Position numbers and translations under genes: made by a program
Assembly: GCF_030150205.1 (NCBI RefSeq)
Contig: NZ_JASLGT010000001.1
Location: forward strand, 74,902 to 138,901
Origin: Niabella sp.
GTDB taxonomy: Bacteria; Bacteroidota; Bacteroidia; Chitinophagales; Chitinophagaceae
DNA: 64,000 nucleotides
Direction: 5' to 3'
Shown here: positions 44,516 through 53,368 of the stretch, piece after piece
How positions within the stretch are numbered: position 1 is the stretch's first letter
Layout of the letters: each line of letters begins with the position of its first letter
The notes under the pieces: generated by a model
The model's input: the letters and a program-made list of their open reading frames with translations, nothing else
Told to the model about the DNA's origin: nothing
Database searches by the model: none

Positions 44516-45568
44516 CTACCCGCCATAAAACCGGTAATTTTCTTTGGTAAGAATATCAATCGGCATAAACACCTGTTGTTCTACGGCTTCTCCTTTAATC
44601 AGTTTATTGTAAAGGGCCATCACACCTCTGTATGCCTGCTCCCTTGGCTTTTGAGAAATGATGAAGTCGATGCCGCCGTTTTCGAGACAGGCAATATTTT
44701 TATCGATCAGATCAAAACCAATCAGCCGGATGTTTTTAATGCCGGCTTCTTCCAGGAACCGCGCCACATAAAACACCCTCGAGTTTGTTACAAAGATCAG
44801 GTCTACCCGCTGCACTTTTAAAACCGCCGTCAGCTCTTTCTTTATCGAGCTGTAATCTGTTCGCTGGATATCGGACTTTAAAATCTTTCCTTTTTTTCGC
44901 CCTTTGAAATATGCCCGGAATCCCTTTTCCTTTTCCAGCAAATGATAATAACTGTCAGGGCTCTTTGAAATGTTTACAATCAGGCAGGTGCTGCTTTCCT
45001 TAGAAATAAAATCCGCCAGCTGGCCGCCCAAAAATCCGCTCCGGTATAAATCCGGACCAATATAGCTCAGGCTATCCTGACCCGGCACATCGGAATTAAT
45101 GTATACAAAGGGAATCTTCCGTTCCGTAAGCTGCACTGAAAATGTTTCCGCATCGCCCTCAAAATGAGGTGCCATCAATACACCGTCTGCCTTGCTTTTC
45201 AGCACCCGCTTGGCCTGGTATACAAAACTCTGTTTGTCATTGAGGTCAAAAAAATATTTTTCAAGCGAAACACCAAACTGACCGATCTCTGCCTCTGCCT
45301 GGCTAACCCCATCCAGGGGCGCCTGCCAATATGATGTTTCTTTTGAAACCGCCGGTATTAAAATAGCCAGCTTTACCACTTTCCGCGATGCCAGCGTGCG
45401 GGCCAGGATATTGGGTTGGTAATTATATTTTTTAACGACCGCCTTAATCTTTTTTTCGGTAGCCAATGCCACTCCGGGCCGGTTATGCAATACCCGGTCT
45501 ACTGTAGCAATAGATACATTCGTCATCCTTGCAATATCCTTAACACCTATGCGTGCGCCTGCCTTCAT
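44516..45568 (-). CDS. LacI-family transcriptional regulator
   Basis: About 350 residues from ATG 45568 (MKAGARIGVKDIARMTNVS). The HTH (residues 8-33, VSIATVDRVLHNRPGV) and hinge (YNYQPNILARTLAS) are canonical. The core is a periplasmic-binding-protein fold for a sugar or related effector (PHFEGDAETFSVQLTERKIPFVYINSD, SYIGPDLYRSGFLGGQ, IRLIGFDLI). An ATG at 45613 adds 15 residues that do not look like a LacI start. No sugar operon is next to it, so the targets are elsewhere. Confidence 0.85.
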   Translation of the reverse strand: MKAGARIGVKDIARMTNVSIATVDRVLHNRPGVALATEKKIKAVVKKYNYQPNILARTLASRKVVKLAILIPAVSKETSYWQAPLDGVSQAEAEIGQFGVSLEKYFFDLNDKQSFVYQAKRVLKSKADGVLMAPHFEGDAETFSVQLTERKIPFVYINSDVPGQDSLSYIGPDLYRSGFLGGQLADFISKESSTCLIVNISKSPDSYYHLLEKEKGFRAYFKGRKKGKILKSDIQRTDYSSIKKELTAVLKVQRVDLIFVTNSRVFYVARFLEEAGIKNIRLIGFDLIDKNIACLENGGIDFIISQKPREQAYRGVMALYNKLIKGEAVEQQVFMPIDILTKENYRFYGG

Positions 45569-45961
45569 TTGATTTGGTTTTACTATCAAATATAACGTTA
45601 ATTTACAGGACATGCGTGCCCGGAAACCAGTATTTACACCGGGGTATTCCCGGTTATTTTATGGATCAAAAACCTGTTTAAAAGCACCGGAACATGCCGG
45701 TCCGGTACGCATCAGCCGGCGGCGCAAAACCACGGCTGGTCAGCATTTGGGTACATCCGGTTTATATACCCCTTGCCCCGCCCTATGCGGACTGCATAAA
45801 ATTTGCAGTTCTTTTTTCTTTTATATACCTTCCGGTAACGAAACATGATCCCCATGCGCGGTGCAGTGAGCTTTTTTGTAAAACTCCGGGCCGGATAACG
45901 GTTCCGGCGAGTCGCAGGCTTTACCGATCCGTGCATCATCAAAACAAATATTCCTGCACCA
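45569..45961. other. Intergenic region between LacI and DUF1801 genes
   Basis: About 390 bases, without a supported gene. A weak terminator-like hairpin lies at 45791-45817 (actgca/tgcagt, then T-rich). ORFs here have poor codon use. Confidence 0.3.
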
Positions 45962-46582
45962 ATGGCTATACAAGACCCCCGGTTCGAAATTTATATCGCC
46001 CAGGCACAACCCTTTGCCCAGCCGGTTCTGGAGCATATCCGAACACTGGTACACCGGGCCTGTCCGGAAGTTGTGGAAACCATGAAATGGTCCTTCCCCC
46101 ATTTTGACTACCACGGTAAAATTTTATGCAGCATGGCCGCCTTTAAGCAGCATGCCGTGCTCAACTTCTGGCTAAGTAATGACATCAAGGTATTAAAGCC
46201 CTACTTGGTACTGGAGGGCGAGGCAAAGTCTATGGGACAACTTGGCAAACTTACTTCTTTAAAAGACCTGCCGCCGGATAAGGTATTATTGCAGGCATTA
46301 AAAGAAACCATGAAGTTGATTGATGCGGGTGTGTCCCTCAAAAAAGCGCCCGCGAAGAAAGCAGTAGCATTACCGGTACCGGAGGTGTTAAAAAAAGCCC
46401 TGGCAAAAAACAAAACAGCGAAGGCCGTTTTCGAAAAGTTTCCGCCATCCCATCGGAAAGAATATATTCAATGGATCACAGAAGCCAAAACCGATGCCAC
46501 CCGTGAAAAGCGTGTAGCCACTGCACTCGAATGGCTCGCCGAAGGCAAGGGCCGTAACTGGAGGTATGAGCGGAAGCATTAA
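45962..46582 (+). CDS. DUF1801 / YdeI-like protein
   Basis: A 206-aa soluble protein. The N-terminal part (about 15-115: PVLEHIRTLVHRACPEVVETMKWSFPHFDY...) is DUF1801, an SCP2-like fold. The C-terminal part (about 130-206: FEKFPPSHRKEYIQWITEAK, TREKRVATALEWLAEGKGRNW) is the YdeI/OmdA domain, linked in relatives to resistance to antimicrobial peptides or bacteriocins. The fused order is common in Bacteroidota. No neighbours support a specific role. Confidence 0.82.
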   Translation: MAIQDPRFEIYIAQAQPFAQPVLEHIRTLVHRACPEVVETMKWSFPHFDYHGKILCSMAAFKQHAVLNFWLSNDIKVLKPYLVLEGEAKSMGQLGKLTSLKDLPPDKVLLQALKETMKLIDAGVSLKKAPAKKAVALPVPEVLKKALAKNKTAKAVFEKFPPSHRKEYIQWITEAKTDATREKRVATALEWLAEGKGRNWRYERKH

Positions 46583-46639
46583 GAGCGCAGTACCCGGTTT
46601 AAAGGTTAAGTAGTGTTCCGGATGGGTATTTTCTTCGTT

Positions 46640-46815
46640 TACTGTAAATTCCAAATAACAAACCCTAAATAACAAATCTCAAATATCAAACCTCAAACGT
46701 CAAATTTCAAATCAGGAACGAAAGACCCAAAGCAGCAACCATGTTTCAGGATGCTACACGGATCCCCCAAAACTGAAAACTGATGACTGAAAACTGATGA
46801 CTGAAGACTGATAAC
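46640..46815 (+). repeat. Degenerate noncoding repeat (aaataacaaa / gactgaaaactgat type)
   Basis: Two kinds of short words recur: 'aaataacaaa..c' with 'ctcaaa..tcaaa', five or so times between about 46650 and 46710, and 'tgactgaaaactga' two to three times between 46770 and 46810. An inverted form of the second kind, 'cagttttcagtcttcagttttcag', lies at about 51880-51905. No ORF. Confidence 0.7.
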
Positions 46816-46827
46816 TAAAGATCTACC

Positions 46828-48567
46828 TCAGCGATCTTCAATCCGCACCCTCCGCAGTTCAAGTACATTCAACGCATTGGGCTGGTATCCTTTAATATTG
46901 GGCTGCAGCAGCTGGATCACTTTATCATACCAAAGCGGTACCACGGGCGCATCATTGATGGCGATCTGATCGGCCTTGCGGTATAGCACATACCGTAGCG
47001 AGTCATTGGTTTCTTTAATGGCCGCTTCAAAAGCTGCGTCAAATGCCGGGTTTTTATACCGGGTATAATTGGGGGGTGCCGGGTTTTTCGAATAAAATAC
47101 CGACAGGTAATTCTCCGCATCCGGATAATCGGCGATCCAGCCACCTCTGAAGAAAGCGGCCCGGGAATTGGCGGTCATCTCAAACAGCAGGGATTTTTGC
47201 ACGACTTCCACCTGTATCTTCATGCCGATCTCCTCCAGTTGCTTGGCTATAAAATTGGCGAAATCAGCATAAATGGAAATCGTAAGCAGCCGGATCACGG
47301 GTAGCCCCTGTCCGTTTGGAAAGCCGGCCTCTTTTAGCAGGGCCATTGCTTTTATGGGGTCATAATGATATCCCCGTACGATTGAATCGTTAAAAGAAGG
47401 CAGTCCTTTGGGCACGAAACCCGATTCGGCAGGCGTTCCCAGTGAATTGCGCAGATAGAGGATCATTTTCCTGCGATCAAATCCATAATTGATCGCCTGC
47501 CGTACCTTCTTTAATCGGAGCGGCGAACGGATCACCAGCGGGTTCAGCGAATCTACAAGAATACCCAGGTATTCGATATTCAGATAAGGCTGGGTTTGAA
47601 GTACCAGCTTCCCCTCCCACTCTTTTTTAAGGGTGCCTCTTTTTGTAAGCACTTCATCTTTAAAACTGGGATCCAGCTCATTTACAAAATCAAGATTTCC
47701 CTGGCGCAGCAGCAGGAATTCGGTAGCCCGGCTGTCTTTAAAACTTACCTTAACGCCATCAATATAAGGCAGCCTGTTTCCCGCACTGTCTGTTTCAAAA
47801 TAACGGGGATTCTTTTTAAATACAAGGCCCTGGCCTTCTTCCCAGGCTACAAACTGGAAAGGGCCGGTTCCTACCGGATGACTTCTGAAATCCACTCCAA
47901 ACTTTTCCACGGCTTCCCGCGCCACCACGGAACAATACTGCATGGAAAGAATGCCCAGTATGGGCTGGTAAGGCCGCATCAGCTTTAGCTGGAATACGGT
48001 ATCATTGAGCGCTGTAAAGGGTTGCAGGCTATCAATCTTCCCGTTAAAGATCCATCCTCCGGGACTTGCTACCCTGGGATCAATAATCCGGTTCAGGCTA
48101 AAAACCACATCCGCCGCCACCATTTTTCTTCCCCGGGCATTTGGGAAAACCGGGTCGTCATGAAAAAACACATCATTCCTTAAATAAAAGGTATACGTCA
48201 GCTTATCATCAGAAATTTCCCAGTATTTTGCCAGCGAAGGCCGGATATTTAAACTATCATTGATCTCTACCAGGGTATTGAATAACTGGTGGGCCGGCCA
48301 CATGGTAGACTGGTTTTTGGCGAAAGCGGGATCCAGCGAAGCGATGCCGGCATATTCATTATACCGGAATACCTTCCTTTTATCACTGACCTTATCTTTG
48401 CAGCCTGCTGAAAAAATATACAGCAGCAGCAATAGCAATACCCTGCAGGATCTCAGGTTTTGTATGGTACGGCTTCCCCTTTTCACACGAAGCGGCGTTT
48501 GTAAAAAAAAAGCAACGCTGCGCACAAAAACAGGAGGCGTCCAATATAGTCGGTTCGTTTTCATCAT
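46828..48567 (-). CDS. Peptide ABC transporter substrate-binding lipoprotein (SBP_bac_5 family), orphan
   Basis: A 579-aa protein with a long N-terminus and lipobox IFSAGCKDK (Cys near residue 56), so anchored in a membrane. The mature part has the typical order YAGIASLDPAFAKN, LFNTLVEINDS, LAKYWEISDD, TYTFYLRNDVFFHDD, ADVVFSLNRI, GTGPFQFVAWEEG and FDRRKMILYLRN. These proteins bind oligopeptides or similar ligands for DppA/OppA-type transporters; no permease or ATPase gene is nearby. The start at 48567 could be too far upstream, since about 35 residues precede the hydrophobic stretch. It is divergent from the M1 peptidase gene. Confidence 0.88.
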   Translation of the reverse strand: MMKTNRLYWTPPVFVRSVAFFLQTPLRVKRGSRTIQNLRSCRVLLLLLLYIFSAGCKDKVSDKRKVFRYNEYAGIASLDPAFAKNQSTMWPAHQLFNTLVEINDSLNIRPSLAKYWEISDDKLTYTFYLRNDVFFHDDPVFPNARGRKMVAADVVFSLNRIIDPRVASPGGWIFNGKIDSLQPFTALNDTVFQLKLMRPYQPILGILSMQYCSVVAREAVEKFGVDFRSHPVGTGPFQFVAWEEGQGLVFKKNPRYFETDSAGNRLPYIDGVKVSFKDSRATEFLLLRQGNLDFVNELDPSFKDEVLTKRGTLKKEWEGKLVLQTQPYLNIEYLGILVDSLNPLVIRSPLRLKKVRQAINYGFDRRKMILYLRNSLGTPAESGFVPKGLPSFNDSIVRGYHYDPIKAMALLKEAGFPNGQGLPVIRLLTISIYADFANFIAKQLEEIGMKIQVEVVQKSLLFEMTANSRAAFFRGGWIADYPDAENYLSVFYSKNPAPPNYTRYKNPAFDAAFEAAIKETNDSLRYVLYRKADQIAINDAPVVPLWYDKVIQLLQPNIKGYQPNALNVLELRRVRIEDR

Positions 48568-48602
48568 GAACGTTTAAATTTACAATTCAAACCATTCCGG
48601 TA

Positions 48603-50264
48603 ATGATTTTTTTGAAAAATATTCTTAAAACGCTTTGTCTGGTATTGTTGGCTACAGGAAGCCTGCAGGCACAGCTGCTGAACCATGAAACTGTTTTTAC
48701 CCGTCAGGACAGCCTCCGGGGCGGGAATGGTGCGGGAAGGAACTGGTGGAATGTACTCCAATACGATATCCAGTTGCATGTAAACATTGAGGCAAGGGCC
48801 GTTAACGGGTACAATGATATCACTTATGCCGTTATTAAAGATTCGAAAGCGCCCCTGCAACTGGATTTGCAGGAGCCGATGCAGATCGAAAAAATAGAAG
48901 ACAGGGATACCAAAAAAGCCATCTCTTTTGAGCGGGAAGGAGATGTGTTCTGGCTTCATATACCGCGCGATGCCGCCAACCGGAAAATCCGTACCATCCG
49001 CGTTTATTTCCGGGGAAATCCAATTGTGGCCAAAACTCCGCCATGGGATGGCGGCTGGATCTTTACAAAAGACGCCCAGGGCCGGCCCTGGGTCAGCACC
49101 GCCACACAGGGCATTGGAGCCAGCACCTGGCTGCCCTGTAAAGACCAGCAGGCAGACGAACCCGACCGGGGCATTACGATTACCATTCATGTACCGGATA
49201 GTCTGGTTGCAGTAAGCAATGGCCGGTTAACTTCAAAAACACCCAACCAGGATGGCACCACGGCCTGGAAATGGACGGTAACCCAACCCATCAACACCTA
49301 CCTGATTACACCCTATATTGGACATTATGTAAATTTCAACGACACCCTGCAGGGAGAAAAAGGGAAACTGGACATCGGTTACTGGGTGCTGGACTATAAC
49401 CTGGAAAAAGCAAAAGAACATTTTAAGATCGTAAAGCCCATGCTCCGTTGTTTTGAGCACTGGATGGGACCCTACCCTTTTTATGAAGACAGTTACAAAC
49501 TGGTAGATGCCCCCCACCTGGGTATGGAGCACCAAAGCGGTGTGGCCTATGGTAATAAATATATGAACGGATACCTGGGCAAAGACCGGTCCGGTACCGG
49601 CTGGGGCAACGACTGGGATTTTATTATTGTACATGAAAGCGGACACGAATGGTTTGCTAATAATATCACCACAAAGGATATTGCCGATATGTGGGTGCAT
49701 GAAGCGTTTACTACCTATACCGAAACCCTTTTTGTACAATGCCGGCATGGTCTGAAAGCAGCAAATGAATATGTTATCGGACAACGGAAGATCATCCGGA
49801 ACAACGAGCCTATCATTGGCCCCTATGGAGTAAACAAAGAAGGCAGCAGCGATATGTATGATAAAGGCGCCAGTATGATCCATACCATCCGCCAGATCAT
49901 CAACAACGATCAAACATTCCGCGAATTGCTGCGGAGCCTTAACCGCGACTTTTATCATCAAACCGTAACAGGCCAACAAATAGAGCACTACATCATCCGC
50001 AGAACAGGTAAACCCCTGCAAAAAATATTTGATCAGTACCTCCGCACCACCAGGGTGCCGGTACTCACATATACGATCAGTGGCAGTAAGGTCCGATACA
50101 AGTGGACCAACTGTGTGCCCGGTTTCGATATGCCGGTACAGTTGGCCGGCGGACAATGGCTGAAGCCCAAAGAACAGTACCAGGAAGCACCGTTAAACAT
50201 CCTGACAGATGGGGTGCTTTTAGTAAATCCCAATTTCTATATCCAGGTAGCACAGGCTTCTTAA
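48603..50264 (+). CDS. M1 family aminopeptidase-like metalloprotease, secreted
   Basis: A 553-aa protein with a signal peptide (about residues 1-22, ending SLQAQ). The zinc motif HESGHEWF with H344, E345, H348 and E367 (HEAF, spacing HExxH-x18-E) is intact. The usual GAMEN substrate motif is replaced by GMEHQS, so the N-terminal-amine contact is changed. It presumably cleaves peptides in the periplasm or outside. It is divergent from a peptide-binding lipoprotein gene, which fits peptide use. It is followed after nine bases by a flippase gene. Confidence 0.9.
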   Translation: MIFLKNILKTLCLVLLATGSLQAQLLNHETVFTRQDSLRGGNGAGRNWWNVLQYDIQLHVNIEARAVNGYNDITYAVIKDSKAPLQLDLQEPMQIEKIEDRDTKKAISFEREGDVFWLHIPRDAANRKIRTIRVYFRGNPIVAKTPPWDGGWIFTKDAQGRPWVSTATQGIGASTWLPCKDQQADEPDRGITITIHVPDSLVAVSNGRLTSKTPNQDGTTAWKWTVTQPINTYLITPYIGHYVNFNDTLQGEKGKLDIGYWVLDYNLEKAKEHFKIVKPMLRCFEHWMGPYPFYEDSYKLVDAPHLGMEHQSGVAYGNKYMNGYLGKDRSGTGWGNDWDFIIVHESGHEWFANNITTKDIADMWVHEAFTTYTETLFVQCRHGLKAANEYVIGQRKIIRNNEPIIGPYGVNKEGSSDMYDKGASMIHTIRQIINNDQTFRELLRSLNRDFYHQTVTGQQIEHYIIRRTGKPLQKIFDQYLRTTRVPVLTYTISGSKVRYKWTNCVPGFDMPVQLAGGQWLKPKEQYQEAPLNILTDGVLLVNPNFYIQVAQAS

Positions 50265-50273
50265 TTTTTTTCA

Positions 50274-51785
50274 ATGAGCGCACAAATCAGGAAGCATAGT
50301 ATTATTTCCTCCATAGTCATCTATATTGGATTTGCTATAGGAGCCTTAAATACCTATTTATTTGGCAAAGAAGGATATTTTACGGAAGAGCAATATGGAT
50401 TAACCCAGTTGTTCGTAACCACTTCCCAGCTGATCGTAGCCTTTGCATCGTTGGGTATGCCCTCCTACATTTATAAATTTTATCATTACTACAATGACAA
50501 CCTGGAGCCCCGGAAAAATGACATGATCGCCTGGGCGCTGTTAACCGGGCTCGTTTGCTTTGGCCTTGTTTTTTCATTGGGGATCGTTTTTGAAAACCTT
50601 TTTGCAAGGAAATTCAGCAACGGATCGGCCCTGGCCGTTTATTACTATTACTGGATGTACCCGATGTCCTTTGGCTTAACCATATTCGGGATCCTGGAAG
50701 CATACGGGTGGAGTATAAAGAAATCCATTCTTACCAACTTTTTAAAAGAAGTACAGTGGCGTATACTGGTTACCATCCTGATCATTTTGTTTATCCTTAA
50801 AATCATTCCGGACTTCGACTGGTTTATCAAACTTTATTCTTTTGCATACCCCGTTATTGCGTTAACGCTGTTGCTGTACCTGGTGTTTACAAAAAAAATA
50901 CACCTTACCTTCCGGGTAAGTAAGGTAACCCGCCGCTTTTTCGGCCAGATCATCCGCTTTATATCCTTCGTTTACTCCGGACTGCTGGTATTTACCATTT
51001 CCCAACAGTTCGATTCGCTGGTACTGGCCTCGGTAACCGAAACCGGCTTAAAGAACCTGGGAATATTTACACTGGCCCAGTTCTTAACCAGCCTGATACA
51101 GGCGCCGCAACGCAGTATTATATCGGCTTCCATACCGTATATATCGAAAGCCTGGAAAGATAAAAAGATAAACCAGATCCAGAATATCTACCAACGCTCT
51201 TCCATCAATCAGTTGATATTTGCCAGCCTGCTCTTTACGTTGATCGCCCTTAATTACACCGATGCAGTGATCACTTTTAAGCTACGGCAAAGCTTCCTGC
51301 TGGGCTTTGTTCCGTTTATCCTGTTGGGCTTAACAAGGGTTGTAGATATGGGTACCGGTGTAAATGCGCAGATCATTGGCACATCTACCTTCTGGAAATT
51401 TGATTTTATCAGTGGCATTATCCTGTTATTGTTTATGCTGCCCCTTACCTATATTTTCACAAAGCAATACGGGCTCATCGGCCCTCCTATTGCAAACCTT
51501 ATCTCCATTACCATTTACAATATTATACGGATCATATTCCTGTGGAAAAAGTTCCGGCTCTTTCCGTTTACCAGGCAATCACTGTATACGGTTATCCTCA
51601 GTGCCGCTGTATACCTGGCTGCCTGGCTGCTTTTCCGTAACCTGCACGGTTTTCCCGGTTTGTTTGCCCGCAGCATTTTTATCCTGGTATTGTTTACCGG
51701 TTGTGTTTATATGCTGAATCTTACACCCGATCTGAAACCGGTGCTGGGATCGCTGGTGAAGCGGCTGAAAAAGAACAAGGATTGA
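50274..51785 (+). CDS. Polysaccharide/lipid-linked oligosaccharide flippase (Wzx/MOP superfamily)
   Basis: A 503-aa inner-membrane protein with twelve to fourteen predicted helices and the MOP-type opening SIVIYIGFAIGALNTYLFG. Motifs such as EEQYGLTQLFVTTSQLIVAFASLGMPSYI and GTSTFWKFDFISGIILLLFML fit flippases for O-antigen or capsular precursors. It is nine bases downstream of the M1 peptidase gene, though functional linkage is doubtful. No glycosyltransferase lies nearby. Exact substrate is unknown. Confidence 0.86.
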   Translation: MSAQIRKHSIISSIVIYIGFAIGALNTYLFGKEGYFTEEQYGLTQLFVTTSQLIVAFASLGMPSYIYKFYHYYNDNLEPRKNDMIAWALLTGLVCFGLVFSLGIVFENLFARKFSNGSALAVYYYYWMYPMSFGLTIFGILEAYGWSIKKSILTNFLKEVQWRILVTILIILFILKIIPDFDWFIKLYSFAYPVIALTLLLYLVFTKKIHLTFRVSKVTRRFFGQIIRFISFVYSGLLVFTISQQFDSLVLASVTETGLKNLGIFTLAQFLTSLIQAPQRSIISASIPYISKAWKDKKINQIQNIYQRSSINQLIFASLLFTLIALNYTDAVITFKLRQSFLLGFVPFILLGLTRVVDMGTGVNAQIIGTSTFWKFDFISGIILLLFMLPLTYIFTKQYGLIGPPIANLISITIYNIIRIIFLWKKFRLFPFTRQSLYTVILSAAVYLAAWLLFRNLHGFPGLFARSIFILVLFTGCVYMLNLTPDLKPVLGSLVKRLKKNKD

Positions 51786-52144
51786 ATGTGACAATGTGCT
51801 AATTTGAAAATGGCGTGCGCGTTTAACATATACTGGGTTTTCGTATATGAGTATGTTTGCCAGACATCAGACAGACCTCAGTTTTCAGTCTTCAGTTTTC
51901 AGTGTCTTGTCCTGAAGAAACGTATCTGACCTGGAACTTTAAACGTTTAACTTGAAACGGCTTTCAGCGTTTAGCTTTCAGCCCCCCTAAGCGTGAATCG
52001 TTTTGTATGTCTTCTCCCGATTCCCCGTGTCTATATGTCCTCCCAAAAAGAAGGGATAGCAGTCAAAAGGCAATGGTCAATCGTGAATAAATCATCCGGC
52101 ATAAAACCGGTCTAACCTGAAACCTAAACGCATTGTATATCCTT
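51786..52144. repeat. Noncoding repeat cluster after the flippase gene
   Basis: About 360 bases with short degenerate words: 'tgtgacaatgtgctaatttgaaaatg', 'cagttttcagtcttcagttttcag', 'ctggaactttaaacgtttaac' and 'aacctgaaacctaaacg'. The first and third also occur near 34150-34260, and the second is the inverted form of 46770-46810. No ORF is supported. Confidence 0.65.
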
Positions 52145-52181
52145 CAAAAAACAAAAAAGCGCTCCTTTTCAGAAGCGCTTT
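52145..52181 (-). terminator. Rho-independent terminator of the NlpC/P60 gene
   Basis: Stem aaagcgct (52156-52163) with agcgcttt (52174-52181) and loop ccttttcaga, read on the minus strand with a following T run (plus poly-A 52145-52158). It lies 21 bases after the stop. Confidence 0.85.
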
Positions 52182-52201
52182 CCCTGCTAATAAAAAAATC
52201 A

Positions 52202-53008
52202 TTAATTACTTACCCCGGAAGATCCGTTGCTATTGCGAACCAGGTATTCTTCAGATGTAGCTTCTATACGGCCTGCGCCGATAAAACGTGAAAGATAGTA
52301 CGTTTCGTAAAGATCGCTGATGGTAACCCCCTTGCTGGTGGAAGCATGCACAAACTTATTGTTGCCCAGGTACATTCCTACATGAGAAACACCACCGGTG
52401 GTATTAAAGAACACCAGGTCTCCCTCCCTTAGTTCTGTGCTCGAAATTTTATGCGCCCTGCCATATTGTTCCCGTGCAGTCCGGGGAAGCTCAACCCCGT
52501 AAGCGCCGCGGTACATTTCGCGGGTAAAGGCGCTGCAGTCAATCCCGTATTTGGAGGTTCCTCCGTATTGATAACGGGTACCATACCAGTCATCCATTGT
52601 TTCCAGCAGATCATTATTGCTGATAGAGTTGGGCAACACATTCAAAATCGCTGCATACTTTTTCTGCAGATCGGTAGCCGGGGCTGTACGGGGTACCAGG
52701 ATCGCTGCACGCACCGCTTTTACATCCCTTACCTCGCTGGAGGCAATGTTCTGCTCAACGCGTTGCATCCGTGTATCGGATTTTGAATTTCTGGGAGAAA
52801 TATTCGAAATGGTTACCTGCGCCATATACGTATTAGCGGCAGGACCGGGCTTGTGAGTGGGTTGCAGCTCAGATTTCGGATTGCTTTTATTTGAAGAGGC
52901 AAAAAATTTAGAGGCGGTTGAGCAGCTAGTCATCAGCACCATCAAGCTAAATCCCGTCAATATATGTCTCAAAATAAAATGTTTAAATAATTTATCAATT
53001 GTCAGCAT
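52202..53008 (-). CDS. NlpC/P60 family peptidoglycan endopeptidase lipoprotein
   Basis: A 268-aa protein with a lipobox (LMTSCSTAS), so anchored in a membrane facing the periplasm. The NlpC/P60 domain (about residues 135-250) has catalytic C158 in GIDCSAF, His in HVGMYLG and His in KFVHAS. It cleaves peptide cross-links (D-Glu-mDAP type bonds) in peptidoglycan. An about 100-residue linker rich in Ser/Pro/Lys lies between lipobox and domain. It is divergent from dnaE. Confidence 0.92.
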   Translation of the reverse strand: MLTIDKLFKHFILRHILTGFSLMVLMTSCSTASKFFASSNKSNPKSELQPTHKPGPAANTYMAQVTISNISPRNSKSDTRMQRVEQNIASSEVRDVKAVRAAILVPRTAPATDLQKKYAAILNVLPNSISNNDLLETMDDWYGTRYQYGGTSKYGIDCSAFTREMYRGAYGVELPRTAREQYGRAHKISSTELREGDLVFFNTTGGVSHVGMYLGNNKFVHASTSKGVTISDLYETYYLSRFIGAGRIEATSEEYLVRNSNGSSGVSN

Positions 53009-53368
53009 CTAAACAAAACCATGCTGTAATGCCAATTTTCAATTATCTATAAACGTTGACCAGGATCATTTATTGCCTGTTCTTTAACTTTTTTTAAAAA
53101 ATACCTATAAATAACTAATAATCAATATTTAAAAAATATTCCCGGTACTGTTTCTCCCTTCCGGAACCGCTCAGCCGGCTTCTGAACCCTGGCCCCCTTT
53201 CTGTTGTTCTCTTTTGCGGATGTGCATAAAAAGATGGTGGTTTTTTACGGTTTTTGTAGGATTTTAGCAGCCGGGATAAAACCGGAGAGCCGTTTGGGGC
53301 AACTATCGTCCGGACATCCTTGAAAAGTGATAACGAACTGACCTTCAAGGGACAAATAAGAAAACAGC
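53009..53368. other. Divergent intergenic region before dnaE
   Basis: About 360 bases, AT-rich near 53080-53140 (ttaaaaaatacctataaataa), without a supported ORF. No TAnnTTTG with a proper -33 box was found towards dnaE. A G/C-rich piece near 53160-53200 has weak self-complementarity. Confidence 0.3.

Noticed and set aside
45612..45961. Small open frames between the LacI and DUF1801 genes
   Set aside because: They are Cys/Pro/Arg-rich with no homology signal and no promoter.
53115..53348. 77-codon minus-strand frame upstream of dnaE
   Set aside because: No motif, basic composition, and it lies in the divergent promoter region.
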